DNA of 64,000 nucleotides from Sciscionella sediminilitoris (GCF_000737195.2 NZ_JALM01000073.1:25926-89925); one strand, 5' to 3'. Counted from the stretch's first letter, positions 16,535-25,800 are shown. Translations and numbers: made by a program. Notes: generated by a model not told the origin, from the letters alone.

Positions 16535-17209
16535 TCACTTGGCCGCGTTCTCCAGGATGGCGTTGAGCTCCTTGGGGGTGACCCCGTTCGCCGCGATCTT
16601 GGCCTCGGCGAGCGCGCGTAGATCGGCCTTGGCCCTGCGCCAGCGGGCGAGCTGTTCCTCCTCGGTGAGCCCGAAGCCGCCGAGCATCAGTCCGCGCACC
16701 GTGTCCATCGCGGTGTAGAGGAAATTCTGCAGCTCGCGCAGCCAGGGTTTGCCGAGCGGGAAGCGCTGGGTGAAGCTCAGGATCGCGCTGGTCGCCATGG
16801 GCTCGACCACGTTCATCTGCTCGCTCAGTTCGGGATCGGTGCGCGCGGCGAGCCAGAGTTCGGTGGTGGCGATGAAGACCGGGCCGTTGTGCGTCTCCCA
16901 GAGCAGTTCGAGCGCGGCGTCCAGCGGATCGTTGGTCTTGCGGATGGTGGCCATCCGCTCGAAGGCCTCCTCGGCGCGGCGCATGGCCAGGTGCCGGATC
17001 GCGGCGACGACCAGGCTGGCCTTGGTCTGGAAGTAGTGTGCCTGCGCGCCCCTGGTCACCCCGGCGCGTTCGACGACCTTCGCGGTGGTCATCCCCGCGT
17101 AGCCGTACTCGACGAGGCAGTCGATCGTGGCGTCGAGCAGCTTGCGGCGGGTCTCCGCGCGCCGCTCCGCCTGGGTGCGGCGCGGCCGCTGCTGGGCGAG
17201 TTTCGACAA
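16535..17209 (-). CDS. TetR-family transcriptional regulator
   Basis: The N-terminal helix-turn-helix is ATIDCLVEYGYAGMTTAKVV followed by ERAGVTRGAQAHYFQTKASL, typical TetR. The remaining 150 residues are the helical ligand domain. I prefer TTG 17209 (MSKLAQQRPRRTQAERR) because AGGAGG sits eight bases upstream; ATG 17251 is the alternative. The gene is convergent with the dioxygenase (7 bp between stops) and divergent from the mce operon. It could control either. Mce3R of M. tuberculosis is a TetR precedent for mce control, and AqdR for quinolone degradation. An AT-rich TAGCAAA element lies at 17237-17243. Confidence 0.85.
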   Translation of the reverse strand: MSKLAQQRPRRTQAERRAETRRKLLDATIDCLVEYGYAGMTTAKVVERAGVTRGAQAHYFQTKASLVVAAIRHLAMRRAEEAFERMATIRKTNDPLDAALELLWETHNGPVFIATTELWLAARTDPELSEQMNVVEPMATSAILSFTQRFPLGKPWLRELQNFLYTAMDTVRGLMLGGFGLTEEEQLARWRRAKADLRALAEAKIAANGVTPKELNAILENAAK

Positions 17210-17465
17210 GCCCGACACCTCCTCCTCCGGGGCGTATAGCAAATCTACCATCACCACTGCCGGTAAGTTTCGCTGCGCTCGTGCGCCCTGTGCTGGGCGA
17301 AGTAACCTCCTCGCGGCCAGCTCGTTTGACGGTACGAGACACCTTAGACACAACCACGTCAGCAGCCAAGCTCCTAGACATTCATGCACTCGTGCAGGTA
17401 TCTTCTCGCACACCTTGTGGTCCCGGTCATAGAGACGCTACTCACCAGGCGGGAGGTCGCGGCGC

Positions 17466-18275
17466 ATGCTGGATGTGCACCCGCTCGAGCGTGGGCCGCT
17501 CGCCAGAACGGTCTGGCAGATCGGCTCGATGGTCGGGTTCGCCGTGGTGACCGGCGCCTCGGCGGTGAAGGTCCTCGCGGGCCGCAGGCTGAACGTGCGC
17601 GAGACCTATCAGCAGACCTGGTTCCTGGCCTCGGTGACGCTGCTGCCCACCCTGCTGGTCACGATCCCGCTCGGGGTGTTGATCGCGGTCCTGGTTGGTT
17701 CGCTTGCCGGGCAGTTGGGTGCGCAGAACTATACGGGTGCGGTGGTCGGGTTCGTGATCGTCGGTCAGGTGGCGCCGTTGATCTGTGCGTTGATGATCGC
17801 GGGGGTGGGGGGTTCGGCGATTTGTGCGGATCTGGGTGCGCGCAAGATCCGGGAGGAGGTGGATGCGCTCGAGGTGATGGGGATCCCGAGTATCGATCGG
17901 TTGGTGGTGCCGAGGGTGCTCGCGGCGGTCGTGGTGACCGTGTTGCTGGACAGCCTGGTGATGGTGGTCGGGGTCGGGTCCAGCATGTTCGTGCAGACGA
18001 TCGTGCTCGGTAATTCTTCGGGCGGGTTCCTGCAGACGCTGACTCAGTTCAGTCAGCCCGCGGATTTTTTCGTGGCGGCGTTCAAGGCGGCGGGGTTCGC
18101 GGTCGCGGCGTCGATCATCGCTTCGTACAAGGGGTTGACCGCTCGGGGTGGCCCGGGTGGGGTGGGGGAGGCGGTGAACGAGACGGTGGTGCTCGCGTTC
18201 ACCATGGTCTTCGTCATCAATGTGGTGCTCTCCGAGCTGTACCCGGTACTGATCCCGGGGAAGGGGGAGTACTAG
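17466..18275 (+). CDS. yrbEA: Mce-system ABC permease YrbE-A (MlaE family)
   Basis: First gene of the lipid-import operon, 269 residues with about five or six membrane helices. The MlaE/YrbE signature is ADLGARKIREEVDALEVMGIPSIDRLVVPR (residues about 118-147), the cytoplasmic coupling loop that contacts the MceG ATPase encoded elsewhere. GGGAGG lies nine bases before ATG 17466. Codons between about 17690 and 18180 prefer third-position G and T, whereas the neighbouring genes prefer C, hinting at a mosaic origin of this segment. It ends one base before yrbEB begins. Confidence 0.92.
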   Translation: MLDVHPLERGPLARTVWQIGSMVGFAVVTGASAVKVLAGRRLNVRETYQQTWFLASVTLLPTLLVTIPLGVLIAVLVGSLAGQLGAQNYTGAVVGFVIVGQVAPLICALMIAGVGGSAICADLGARKIREEVDALEVMGIPSIDRLVVPRVLAAVVVTVLLDSLVMVVGVGSSMFVQTIVLGNSSGGFLQTLTQFSQPADFFVAAFKAAGFAVAASIIASYKGLTARGGPGGVGEAVNETVVLAFTMVFVINVVLSELYPVLIPGKGEY

Positions 18276-19127
18276 ATGGCACTTCCCATGCGCCGGGTCG
18301 TGGTGTTGCAGGGTCGGCGGTTCGTGGACGCGCTCGCCGAGCTCGGCGATCAGTTCGTGTTCTATCTGCGCAGCCTCGGCGCGGTGCCCAAGGCGATCCG
18401 CTCCTACTGGCAGCAGGTCGTGGTGCTGATCGGGCAGATCAGTTTCGGTACCGCGAGCATGATCGCGGCGGGCGGCACGGTCGGCGTGGTGTTCGGGATG
18501 GCCTTCATCACCAGTGCGCAGCTGGGTTTGGAAGGCCAGCGGGGGCTCGGGCTGATCGGGCTGACCCCGCTGACCGGGTTGCTCGGTTCGGTGATCAACA
18601 CCCGTGAGCTCGCCCCGCTGGTGGCCAGCATCGCGCTCGCCGCGAAGGTGGGGACCGGGTTCACCGCGCAGCTGGGCGCGATGCGGATCTCGGAAGAAGT
18701 CGACGCGCTGGAGAGCATGGCGGTGCGCTCCCTGCCGTTCCTGGTCACCACCCGGATGCTCGCCGCGCTGATCTCGGTGCTGCCGCTGTACCTGCTTGGC
18801 CTGTTCGCCTCCTATCTGGCCACGTATCTGTCCATCGTGGTCCTGGGTGGACAGTCCTCGGGCACCTACGACTACTTCTTCCAGCTCATGCTCACCCCGG
18901 AAGACGTGGTCATCTCGGTGGCCAAAGCGTTGATCTTCGCGGTCATCGTGACCCTGGTGCACTGCTACTACGGCTACACCGCGCACGGCGGACCTGAAGG
19001 AGTCGGCCGCGCCGCGGGACGCGCACTGCGCACCAGCCTGGTCACCCTCGTCATCCTGGACATGATCCTCGCCTTCGCGTTCTACGGCATCCCACCCAAA
19101 CTGCCCGGAATCGGGGTGGGCAGCTGA
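18276..19127 (+). CDS. yrbEB: Mce-system ABC permease YrbE-B (MlaE family)
   Basis: The second permease, 283 residues. The coupling-loop signature is TAQLGAMRISEEVDALESMAVRSLPFLVTTR (about 129-159), and FITSAQLGLEGQRGLGL is the conserved preceding segment. Together with YrbE-A it forms the membrane channel of the importer. ATG follows the yrbEA stop with no gap, and its own TGA overlaps the ATG of mceA (TGATG at 19125-19129), so coupling is tight on both sides. Confidence 0.92.
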   Translation: MALPMRRVVVLQGRRFVDALAELGDQFVFYLRSLGAVPKAIRSYWQQVVVLIGQISFGTASMIAAGGTVGVVFGMAFITSAQLGLEGQRGLGLIGLTPLTGLLGSVINTRELAPLVASIALAAKVGTGFTAQLGAMRISEEVDALESMAVRSLPFLVTTRMLAALISVLPLYLLGLFASYLATYLSIVVLGGQSSGTYDYFFQLMLTPEDVVISVAKALIFAVIVTLVHCYYGYTAHGGPEGVGRAAGRALRTSLVTLVILDMILAFAFYGIPPKLPGIGVGS

Positions 19128-20416
19128 TGGACGTCTCGAAGCGGCAGGTCTCCCGGCGGGTGCGGGCGCTGCGCGGGCTCGCGGTCGGGGTGGTGCTGCT
19201 GGTCGGCGGGGTGTTCGCGGTGCTGGCCAGTATGGGCGGGCTGACCACGCTTCCGGTGATCAGTTCGGTGGTGGAGGTTTCCGGGAGCCCGCTCGCGGTC
19301 AACGCACCCGTGCAATACCGCGGCGTGGTCGTCGGCAAACTCAAAACCGTGGTGCCCCTGGCCACCGGGCGCACCACATCCCGGATCGAAATGCGCATCC
19401 AACCCGAACAGCTGCACCGGATCCCGTCCTCGGTCCAGGTCCGCATCCTGCCCCGCACCGTGTTCGGCGACCAGTTCCTCGACCTCATCGACGCCGGGCC
19501 ACGAGCCGCCAGCACCCTCACCGCGGGCGCCCGCATCGCCGCGGACCGCTCCAAGCAGACCGTGGACCTCTACGACTCCTACGAAAAGGCCTACAACCTC
19601 ATCACCGGATTACGGCCCGCGCAGATCAACCAAGTACTCACCGCACTGTCCACCCTGCTCGACGGCAAAGGCAACGAAATCGGCTCACTGATCGACCGCG
19701 CCTACAACGCCTCGGGCAAACTCATGCCACTCACCGGCAAGATCAAACCGACGGTGGAAGCCTTCGCGAACATGTCCGGCAAACTCCGGCAGGCCGCCCC
19801 CGACGCCTACGGGGTACTGCGCAATGCCGTGGACCTGTCCCAGTTCGTGGCGCACCGGCAGGGCGATATCGCCGCACTGCTCGCCGGTGGCGGCGCCGCG
19901 GCGGACCAGGGCACCGGTCTGCTCGCGCAGAACAAGGACAACATCATCCGGTTGCTGCACACCGGAAATCCGGTCGGTTCCACCTTCGCGACCTATCCGG
20001 AGGGCCTGCCGGACATGTTCAAGGCGCTGGCCAATCTCGGCAACTCCACCGACGGGGTGAGCAACAAGACCACCATCCACGCCAACCGGGTCGATCTGTA
20101 CAACTCGAAGCCGTACACCTCCAAGGACTGCCCGCGCTATCCAGGGCTGGACGGGCCGAACTGCTCGGTTCCCGCCCCGCCCGACCTCCCGTTGCAGGGC
20201 GAGCAGAGCCGCCCGCCGGGCGACGACCAGCTCGGCGGCGGGCAGCAACGCACCGAAACCCCGCAGACCGAGACCCCGCAAGATGAGGCCGCGAAACTGC
20301 GTTCGCTGCTCCCGCGGATCACCGGTTCGGCTCAGCAGCCACCGAAATCCATGGACGGCATCCTGCAGACCTACCTCGGCACCGCGCTGCGCGGATCCAC
20401 GGTGGTGACCCAATGA
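19127..20416 (+). CDS. mceA: Mce protein, MceA position
   Basis: A 429-residue protein with one N-terminal signal anchor (LAVGVVLLVGGVFAVLASMG). Next is the MlaD/MCE domain (VVEVSGSPLAVNAPVQYRGVVVGKL to VFGDQFLDLI, about 45-125) and then the helical Mce domain. The tail has the PGLDGPNCSVPAPP segment and a Gln/Pro/Thr-rich stretch (about 340-395), typical of MceA proteins, which are the longest but for tail variation. It would be one subunit of the hexameric hydrophobic tube that carries lipid across the cell envelope. Confidence 0.9.
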   Translation: MDVSKRQVSRRVRALRGLAVGVVLLVGGVFAVLASMGGLTTLPVISSVVEVSGSPLAVNAPVQYRGVVVGKLKTVVPLATGRTTSRIEMRIQPEQLHRIPSSVQVRILPRTVFGDQFLDLIDAGPRAASTLTAGARIAADRSKQTVDLYDSYEKAYNLITGLRPAQINQVLTALSTLLDGKGNEIGSLIDRAYNASGKLMPLTGKIKPTVEAFANMSGKLRQAAPDAYGVLRNAVDLSQFVAHRQGDIAALLAGGGAAADQGTGLLAQNKDNIIRLLHTGNPVGSTFATYPEGLPDMFKALANLGNSTDGVSNKTTIHANRVDLYNSKPYTSKDCPRYPGLDGPNCSVPAPPDLPLQGEQSRPPGDDQLGGGQQRTETPQTETPQDEAAKLRSLLPRITGSAQQPPKSMDGILQTYLGTALRGSTVVTQ

Positions 20417-21414
20417 AGGACATCGGCGTGCTCATCAAGCTCGGCGTCTTCCTCCTGGTGACCTCGCTGAGCACGGTGCTCATGGTGAACACGCTCGTGC
20501 AACCGATGGCCGATCCCACTTATCACTACAGCGCCCGGTTCACCGATGCCGAAGGCGTCACCCCGGGAAGCGATGTGCGCATGGCCGGGGTCCGGGTCGG
20601 CAGGGTCACCGGGGTCAGTCAGCACGACGGCGTCGCGCAGGTGGATTTCGAGGTGGCCACGAAGCAGAAGGTCAGCCCGGACAGCACGGTCGCGGTGCGC
20701 TACGCCGATCTGCTCGGCAGCCGGTATCTGGCCGTCGGGCGGGGTGTCTCGCTCGGTCAGCGCCTGGACCCCGGTTCGGTGATTCCGTTGTCCCGCACCA
20801 CACCCGCGGTCGATCTGACCACCCTGCTCAACGGATTCCGCCCGCTGTTCGACTCGCTCGAACCCGAACAGGCCAACCAGTTGGCACGCTCTCTCGTCCG
20901 GGTTTTCCAGGGCGAGAAGGAACCGATCGAACAGGTGCTGAACACCGTGGTCTCACTCACCTCGAAGATCACCAAGGACGACCCGCTCATCGGGCAGCTG
21001 CTAGACAACCTGAACTCGGTGATCGGCTCCATGCTGGGCAAAAAGCAGCAGTTCACCTCGCTGGTTTCCGCGCTCGACAAACTCATGCAGCTCGCCGTGG
21101 ACGAACGCGGGCAGATCAGCGATGTACTCGACTCCACCACCCAGATGGCGAACACCCTCGCCGGGGTCACCGAACAGTCCGGGGCGAAACTGACCAACAA
21201 CCTGAAGCTGCTCAACCAGGTTTCCGGTCAGCTCTCCCAGCACGGACCGGAACTGGTGCGAGCCTTCGACTCGGCAAGCAAGGGATTCGCCAAGCTCGGC
21301 AACCTGACCTCCTACGGCAGCTGGGCGAACGTCTATCTGTGCAGCGTGAACCTCAAGCTCGGCCCGATCGACACCGCCCTGCCGCCCAATATCCACAGCG
21401 GGGTGTGCCGATGA
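20413..21414 (+). CDS. mceB: Mce protein, MceB position
   Basis: A 333-residue protein. The N-terminal anchor is KLGVFLLVTSLSTVLMVNTLV, followed by the MCE domain (YSARFTDAEGVTPGSDVRMAG to VRYADLLGSRYLAV) and a long helical region rich in Leu, Asn and Thr. ATG 20413 overlaps the mceA stop by 4 bp. Ending with SVNLKLGP...NIHSGVCR, it has the short Cys-containing C-terminus usual for the second mce gene. Confidence 0.9.
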   Translation: MKDIGVLIKLGVFLLVTSLSTVLMVNTLVQPMADPTYHYSARFTDAEGVTPGSDVRMAGVRVGRVTGVSQHDGVAQVDFEVATKQKVSPDSTVAVRYADLLGSRYLAVGRGVSLGQRLDPGSVIPLSRTTPAVDLTTLLNGFRPLFDSLEPEQANQLARSLVRVFQGEKEPIEQVLNTVVSLTSKITKDDPLIGQLLDNLNSVIGSMLGKKQQFTSLVSALDKLMQLAVDERGQISDVLDSTTQMANTLAGVTEQSGAKLTNNLKLLNQVSGQLSQHGPELVRAFDSASKGFAKLGNLTSYGSWANVYLCSVNLKLGPIDTALPPNIHSGVCR

Positions 21415-22400
21415 ACCTCAGCTCGATCAATCCGTTGCGCGCCGGTTCCATCGGGGTGCTGCTGATCGCGGCCGCGCTGCTCGCCGCGGTGTTCGTGCCG
21501 AAGGTGACGTTCAACGCGAACACCCGCGAGTACACCGCCGATTTCGTGAACGCATCGGGGCTGCAGAACGGTTCCCAGGTGTACGTGGCCGGGGTGCCCT
21601 CCGGGCGGGTGACCGATCTGGAGATCGAGGGCGATCACGTCGCGGCGCGTTTCCGGCTCGATCGCGATCAGCAGCTGGGTACCCGCACCACCGCGGAGAT
21701 CAAGATCCAGACCGTGCTCGGCCGCCGCTACATCGCGGTGCGCCCGGCCGGGAACACTCCGATGCGGTCCGGGGACACCATTCCTACCAGCAGGACCTCG
21801 GTGCCCTTCGACGTCGGCTCGCTGGCCCGGTCCGCATCGAGTACCGCGGGAAACCTGGACATCAAGGCGATGCAGGACGCGATCACCACGCTGCGCGGCA
21901 ATCTGCCGACCGATCCGAAACTGATCGGGGACACGTTGAACGGCGTCACCGGGGTCAGCAAAATGGTAGCCGAACGCAACGACCAGTTCCAGAAACTGTT
22001 GCGTGGAGCCAAATCCGTGACCGATGTGCTGGTCGGTCAGCGCAAGAACCTCAAGGAACTGCTCGGCAACGCGAAGGTGGTCGCCGAGTACCTCGTGCAG
22101 CAGCGGGACGCGATCTCCACCCTGCTCACCGTCACGAACAAACTCATCGGCCAGGTCAGCCAGCTCATCAAGGACAACGAGGCCAAGGTCGATCCACTGC
22201 TCACCAACCTGGTCACGCTCGCCGACGGCCTGAAGAAGCACCAGTCGCTGCTCGGCGAGGCGCTGAAGAACCTGCACGACGGCTCGAAGAACCTGGCCAA
22301 CGCCACCGGAAACGGGCCGTGGATCGACTTCGCGGTCCCCGGGATCCTGCTTCCGGACAACATCGACTGCGTGCTCGGCCTGGTCAAGGGGTGTCAGTGA
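21411..22400 (+). CDS. mceC: Mce protein, MceC position
   Basis: A 329-residue protein starting at ATG 21411 (MNLSSINPLRAGSIGVL), 4 bp inside mceB. Its single N-terminal hydrophobic anchor is followed by the MCE domain (YTADFVNASGLQNGSQVYVAG to KIQTVLGRRYIAV). A long coiled, Asn/Leu/Lys-rich helical domain (NDQFQKLLRGAKSVTDVL onward) fits the needle-forming part of Mce hexamers. It ends ILLPDNIDCVLGLVKGCQ, giving two C-terminal Cys residues. Confidence 0.9.
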   Translation: MNLSSINPLRAGSIGVLLIAAALLAAVFVPKVTFNANTREYTADFVNASGLQNGSQVYVAGVPSGRVTDLEIEGDHVAARFRLDRDQQLGTRTTAEIKIQTVLGRRYIAVRPAGNTPMRSGDTIPTSRTSVPFDVGSLARSASSTAGNLDIKAMQDAITTLRGNLPTDPKLIGDTLNGVTGVSKMVAERNDQFQKLLRGAKSVTDVLVGQRKNLKELLGNAKVVAEYLVQQRDAISTLLTVTNKLIGQVSQLIKDNEAKVDPLLTNLVTLADGLKKHQSLLGEALKNLHDGSKNLANATGNGPWIDFAVPGILLPDNIDCVLGLVKGCQ

Positions 22401-23491
22401 TGCAGAGTTGGCGCAAACTCCTCGTCCTGGGTGTGGTGCTGGTCCTCGTCGCGCTCGCCGGCTGGTTCGCCTTCCTGCGGCCGAGCGCGCACCTGACCGT
22501 GCGCGCGGAGTTCACCGCCACCGCGAGCCTGTTCGCCGGGAACAAGGTCACCCAGCTCGGGCTGCCCATCGGCAAGGTGGAGTCCGTCGTGCCGCACGGG
22601 AAAACCGCCACGGTCACGTTCACCGTGCCGAGCAGCACGAAGATCCCGGCGAACGCACAGGCCTATGTGATGAATCCGGACGTGATCAGCGACCAGTACC
22701 TCGAACTCACCCCGACCTATCACGGCGGACCATTGTTGCGCGACGGGGCGCACATCCCGGTCGAGCGCACCCACGCCCCGGTTCCCTGGGACAAACTCGT
22801 GGACACCCTGGACACGCTCGCCAAGGCATTCGGACCGAGCAAGGACAATCCGCAGGGGCTGCTCGGCGGCGGGCTCAAGGATACAGCGAAAGCCTTCGAC
22901 GGCAACGGAAAGAAGGTCAACGAGGCGATCAAGAGCATCGGCAGCGCGAGCTCGCTGGTCGTCTCCGGCACTCCGGACGCCAAGCGCATGCTGAGCAGCC
23001 TGCAGCAACTGGTCAGCGTGGTGGACGAGAACCAGTCCTCGATCGATTCCCTTTCCGGCACGGTCAACGCGATCACCGGGGAATACCAGTCACACCAGCA
23101 GATCATCACCGACACCATCGGCAAGCTGACCGGACTGATGCGGCAGGCCTCGGATCTGCTCAACAAGTACGGCAACCGTATCGACGGGACCGTGAAGAGC
23201 TTCGCCGACACCACGCAGACTCTTTCGGATCTGCGTTACCAGATCGTGGACGGGATCAAATACCTTCCGCTGGCGATGCAGAACCTGTCCCGGACGATCA
23301 AGGACAAGCGCGCCCGGCTGCGCATCGATGTGTCGACAAATCTGCGGCAGTTCGCCTCCACTCAGGAACTGTGCAAGACGCTGCCCAATCCGCTGTGCAG
23401 CGGGGCGGGAATCGTGAACCCGATTCCGGGTCCGCCGCCACCGCAATGGGATCCGCTCGCGTTCCTCGATCCGGCGCGGGGTGCGAAATGA
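22400..23491 (+). CDS. mceD: Mce protein, MceD position
   Basis: A 363-residue protein with an N-terminal anchor (LLVLGVVLVLVALAGWFAFL), the MCE domain (VRAEFTATASLFAGNKVTQLG to DVISDQYLELTP) and a helical domain. The C-terminal tail is Pro-rich (NPIPGPPPPQWDPLAF), as often seen in MceD. Start ATG 22400 overlaps the mceC stop by one base (TGATG). Confidence 0.9.
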   Translation: MQSWRKLLVLGVVLVLVALAGWFAFLRPSAHLTVRAEFTATASLFAGNKVTQLGLPIGKVESVVPHGKTATVTFTVPSSTKIPANAQAYVMNPDVISDQYLELTPTYHGGPLLRDGAHIPVERTHAPVPWDKLVDTLDTLAKAFGPSKDNPQGLLGGGLKDTAKAFDGNGKKVNEAIKSIGSASSLVVSGTPDAKRMLSSLQQLVSVVDENQSSIDSLSGTVNAITGEYQSHQQIITDTIGKLTGLMRQASDLLNKYGNRIDGTVKSFADTTQTLSDLRYQIVDGIKYLPLAMQNLSRTIKDKRARLRIDVSTNLRQFASTQELCKTLPNPLCSGAGIVNPIPGPPPPQWDPLAFLDPARGAK

Positions 23492-24546
23492 TGCGCCGGT
23501 TCACCGTTCTCGTTCTCGGCGCGCTGCTCGTCCTCGCGCTGAGCGGTTGCGGGCTCAGCTTCCAGAACTTCCCGATGGGCACCGGTTCCGCAGCGGAAAC
23601 CTATCCGATCACCATCGAGGTCAGCGATGCCGCGCAGCTGCCGGTCGGCGGCCTGGTCAGGGTGGGGCAATCGGATGTGGGCCGGGTCGCCGAGGTCACC
23701 GTGCACGACTACGTCGCGCGGATCACCGCGAACATCAACAACGGTGTCGTCCTGCCCAAGGGCACCGGGGCGCGGTTGCAGTTGCCCTCCCCGCTCGGCG
23801 AGGAGTACGTGAAACTGCTGCCCCCACAGGGAACCGGCGCGGCACCACTGCGCGGCGGGGATGTCATCCCGCTCGCCGACACCTCCCGTGGCCCGGATCC
23901 GGAGCAGCTGCTCGCCTCGCTCGGCACCCTGCTGCGCGGCAGCGGTATCGCCCAGGTGAAGACCCTTGTGCGGGAGACCAACACCATCGTCGGCGGGCGC
24001 GAGGGCGAGATCCGCGAACTGCTGTCCAGGGTGCACACCGTGTTGTCCACTTTGGACTCACAGAGCGGGAACATCGACAAGACCCTGCACAATCTGAACC
24101 AGCTGACCGGCTACGCGAACGAGAACAAGGCGGTGCTGGACCGGGCCCTGACCCAGACCGAACCCGGGATCAAGGCGATCCTCGCCCAGAAGGACCAGCT
24201 GAACTCACTGATCGGCAAGGTGGGCGACCTTTCCGCGACCGTGGAAGGGGTCGTCGGGAAGAACAAGCGCGACATCGTCGAATTCATCGACAAATTCCAG
24301 GCCCCGCTGTCCAGCCTGGCCAAGATCAGCGATCAGGTCGGCACCATCACCAAGGGCATTTCCAAGGTCGGCCCGAACCTCACCGCCGGGGTTCCCGGTG
24401 ATTACCTGACCGTGAATATGCGGGTGGATCTGCCGCCGCTGATCGGCAAGCTCGTCGGCCAGGTGGCCAACGGCCTCAACCGTCCGGACAAGGGACCGCA
24501 GACCGGCGGCCCGGGCAAGCTGATGCAGAAGGCGGTGGGGAAATGA
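23488..24546 (+). CDS. mceE: Mce lipoprotein, MceE position (LprK-like)
   Basis: A 352-residue protein with a lipoprotein signal peptide: MMRRFTVLVLGALLVLALSGC, with the lipobox LSGC at about residues 18-21. It would be acylated and anchored at the outer face of the membrane, as the fifth Mce protein is in mycobacteria (LprK family). The MCE domain follows (YPITIEVSDAAQLPVGGLVRVG to LQLPSPLGEEYVKLLP). ATG 23488 overlaps the mceD stop; a second ATG follows immediately at 23491. Confidence 0.9.
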   Translation: MMRRFTVLVLGALLVLALSGCGLSFQNFPMGTGSAAETYPITIEVSDAAQLPVGGLVRVGQSDVGRVAEVTVHDYVARITANINNGVVLPKGTGARLQLPSPLGEEYVKLLPPQGTGAAPLRGGDVIPLADTSRGPDPEQLLASLGTLLRGSGIAQVKTLVRETNTIVGGREGEIRELLSRVHTVLSTLDSQSGNIDKTLHNLNQLTGYANENKAVLDRALTQTEPGIKAILAQKDQLNSLIGKVGDLSATVEGVVGKNKRDIVEFIDKFQAPLSSLAKISDQVGTITKGISKVGPNLTAGVPGDYLTVNMRVDLPPLIGKLVGQVANGLNRPDKGPQTGGPGKLMQKAVGK

Positions 24547-25790
24547 AGCAGCGAATGCCGATCATCCGGTTGATCGCCTTCATCGTCGTCGGTTTCCTCG
24601 CCGCGGGCCTGGTGGTCGCCCAGACCGTGGGGCGGGACGCGCTCTCGGGCACCTACCGGGTGAGCATGCACCTGCCGGAAACCGGGGGAATCGTGCAGAA
24701 CTCCCAGGTGACCTATCGCGGCACCCCGATCGGCTCGGTCGACTCGGTCACCATCGATCCCGGTGGCAGGGGCATCACCCTCGAGCTGGCGATCAAGTCC
24801 GGTTACCGGGTCCCCAAGGACACCAAGGCCGCGGTGAGCATGGATGTGCCGATCGCGATCGAACACGTGGACCTGCAGCCGCGCACCGATTCCGGGCCCT
24901 ACCTCGCTGATGGGGACGCGATCCCGGCCAGGGACACCAAGCTCCCCGTCCCGTTCGACCGATTCCTCAAGAACGGCACCGATCTGCTCGCCACCATCGA
25001 CACCAAGGACCTGGCGAAGGTGGGAGACGAGGCGCAGGACGCACTGTCCGGGATGGAACCACAGCTGCACACCCTGCTGCAGAACTCCGAACAACTGATG
25101 GGGACCACCGAGCAGATCACCCCGCAGCTGATCGACCTGACCAACCGGGGAACCGCGACCATCCAGAAGAATCAGGGACTCGTCGACCAGCTGCCCGCGC
25201 TCGCCAAGAAAGTGCGCGGGATGACCGACGATATGTTGGGGCTCACCCCGAAAGCGGGCACACTGCTCACCGACGGGAACGCGATGATCAGGCGGATCAT
25301 GCCGATCCTGAACCGCAATCAGCGCTCCATCGCGCTGATCGTGTCCAACCTGGCCAATGTCACCCAGGTGCTCTCGCTGAACCTGCCGACCGTGGCCGGA
25401 TCCCTGACCGACGGGCCGAAGGGCATCAACGACTTCTCCAGTGTGTTCTTCCCGAGCCCGCAGCATCCCGGGGTCACCGATGCCGCGGTCGACCTCACCG
25501 GGGCGCCCGGTCCGGTGTGCTACTACGGTACCCAGCGGCGCACCCCGCAGCAGACCGGTTCCCGGCCGGTCGAGGCCAACTGGAACTGCCCGGGAGACAA
25601 GCAGTACCTGCAGCAACGTGGCTCGGTGAACGCGCCGCGATCCCCGACGAATCCCGAGATCGGTACCTACGATCCGAAGACGCGGATCGCGACGAGGCAG
25701 GACGGTTCGAAACTGAAGCTGGGTGACGGCAAGCCACCGGTGACCGGACCGCAGTCCTGGAGCGCTGTCATGATGCAAGGAACACAGTAG
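24543..25790 (+). CDS. mceF: Mce protein, MceF position
   Basis: The last of the six Mce subunits, 415 residues. Anchor: IRLIAFIVVGFLAAGLVVAQT. MCE domain: YRVSMHLPETGGIVQNSQVTYRG to KAAVSMDVPIAIEHVDLQP. The Mce helical domain follows, and the C-terminal 90 residues are polar (PVCYYGTQRRTPQQTGSRPVEANW, then CPGDKQYLQQRG) with a Cys pair. ATG 24543 overlaps the mceE stop by 4 bp. Confidence 0.9.
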   Translation: MKQRMPIIRLIAFIVVGFLAAGLVVAQTVGRDALSGTYRVSMHLPETGGIVQNSQVTYRGTPIGSVDSVTIDPGGRGITLELAIKSGYRVPKDTKAAVSMDVPIAIEHVDLQPRTDSGPYLADGDAIPARDTKLPVPFDRFLKNGTDLLATIDTKDLAKVGDEAQDALSGMEPQLHTLLQNSEQLMGTTEQITPQLIDLTNRGTATIQKNQGLVDQLPALAKKVRGMTDDMLGLTPKAGTLLTDGNAMIRRIMPILNRNQRSIALIVSNLANVTQVLSLNLPTVAGSLTDGPKGINDFSSVFFPSPQHPGVTDAAVDLTGAPGPVCYYGTQRRTPQQTGSRPVEANWNCPGDKQYLQQRGSVNAPRSPTNPEIGTYDPKTRIATRQDGSKLKLGDGKPPVTGPQSWSAVMMQGTQ

Positions 25791-25800
25791 GGATTCGACG

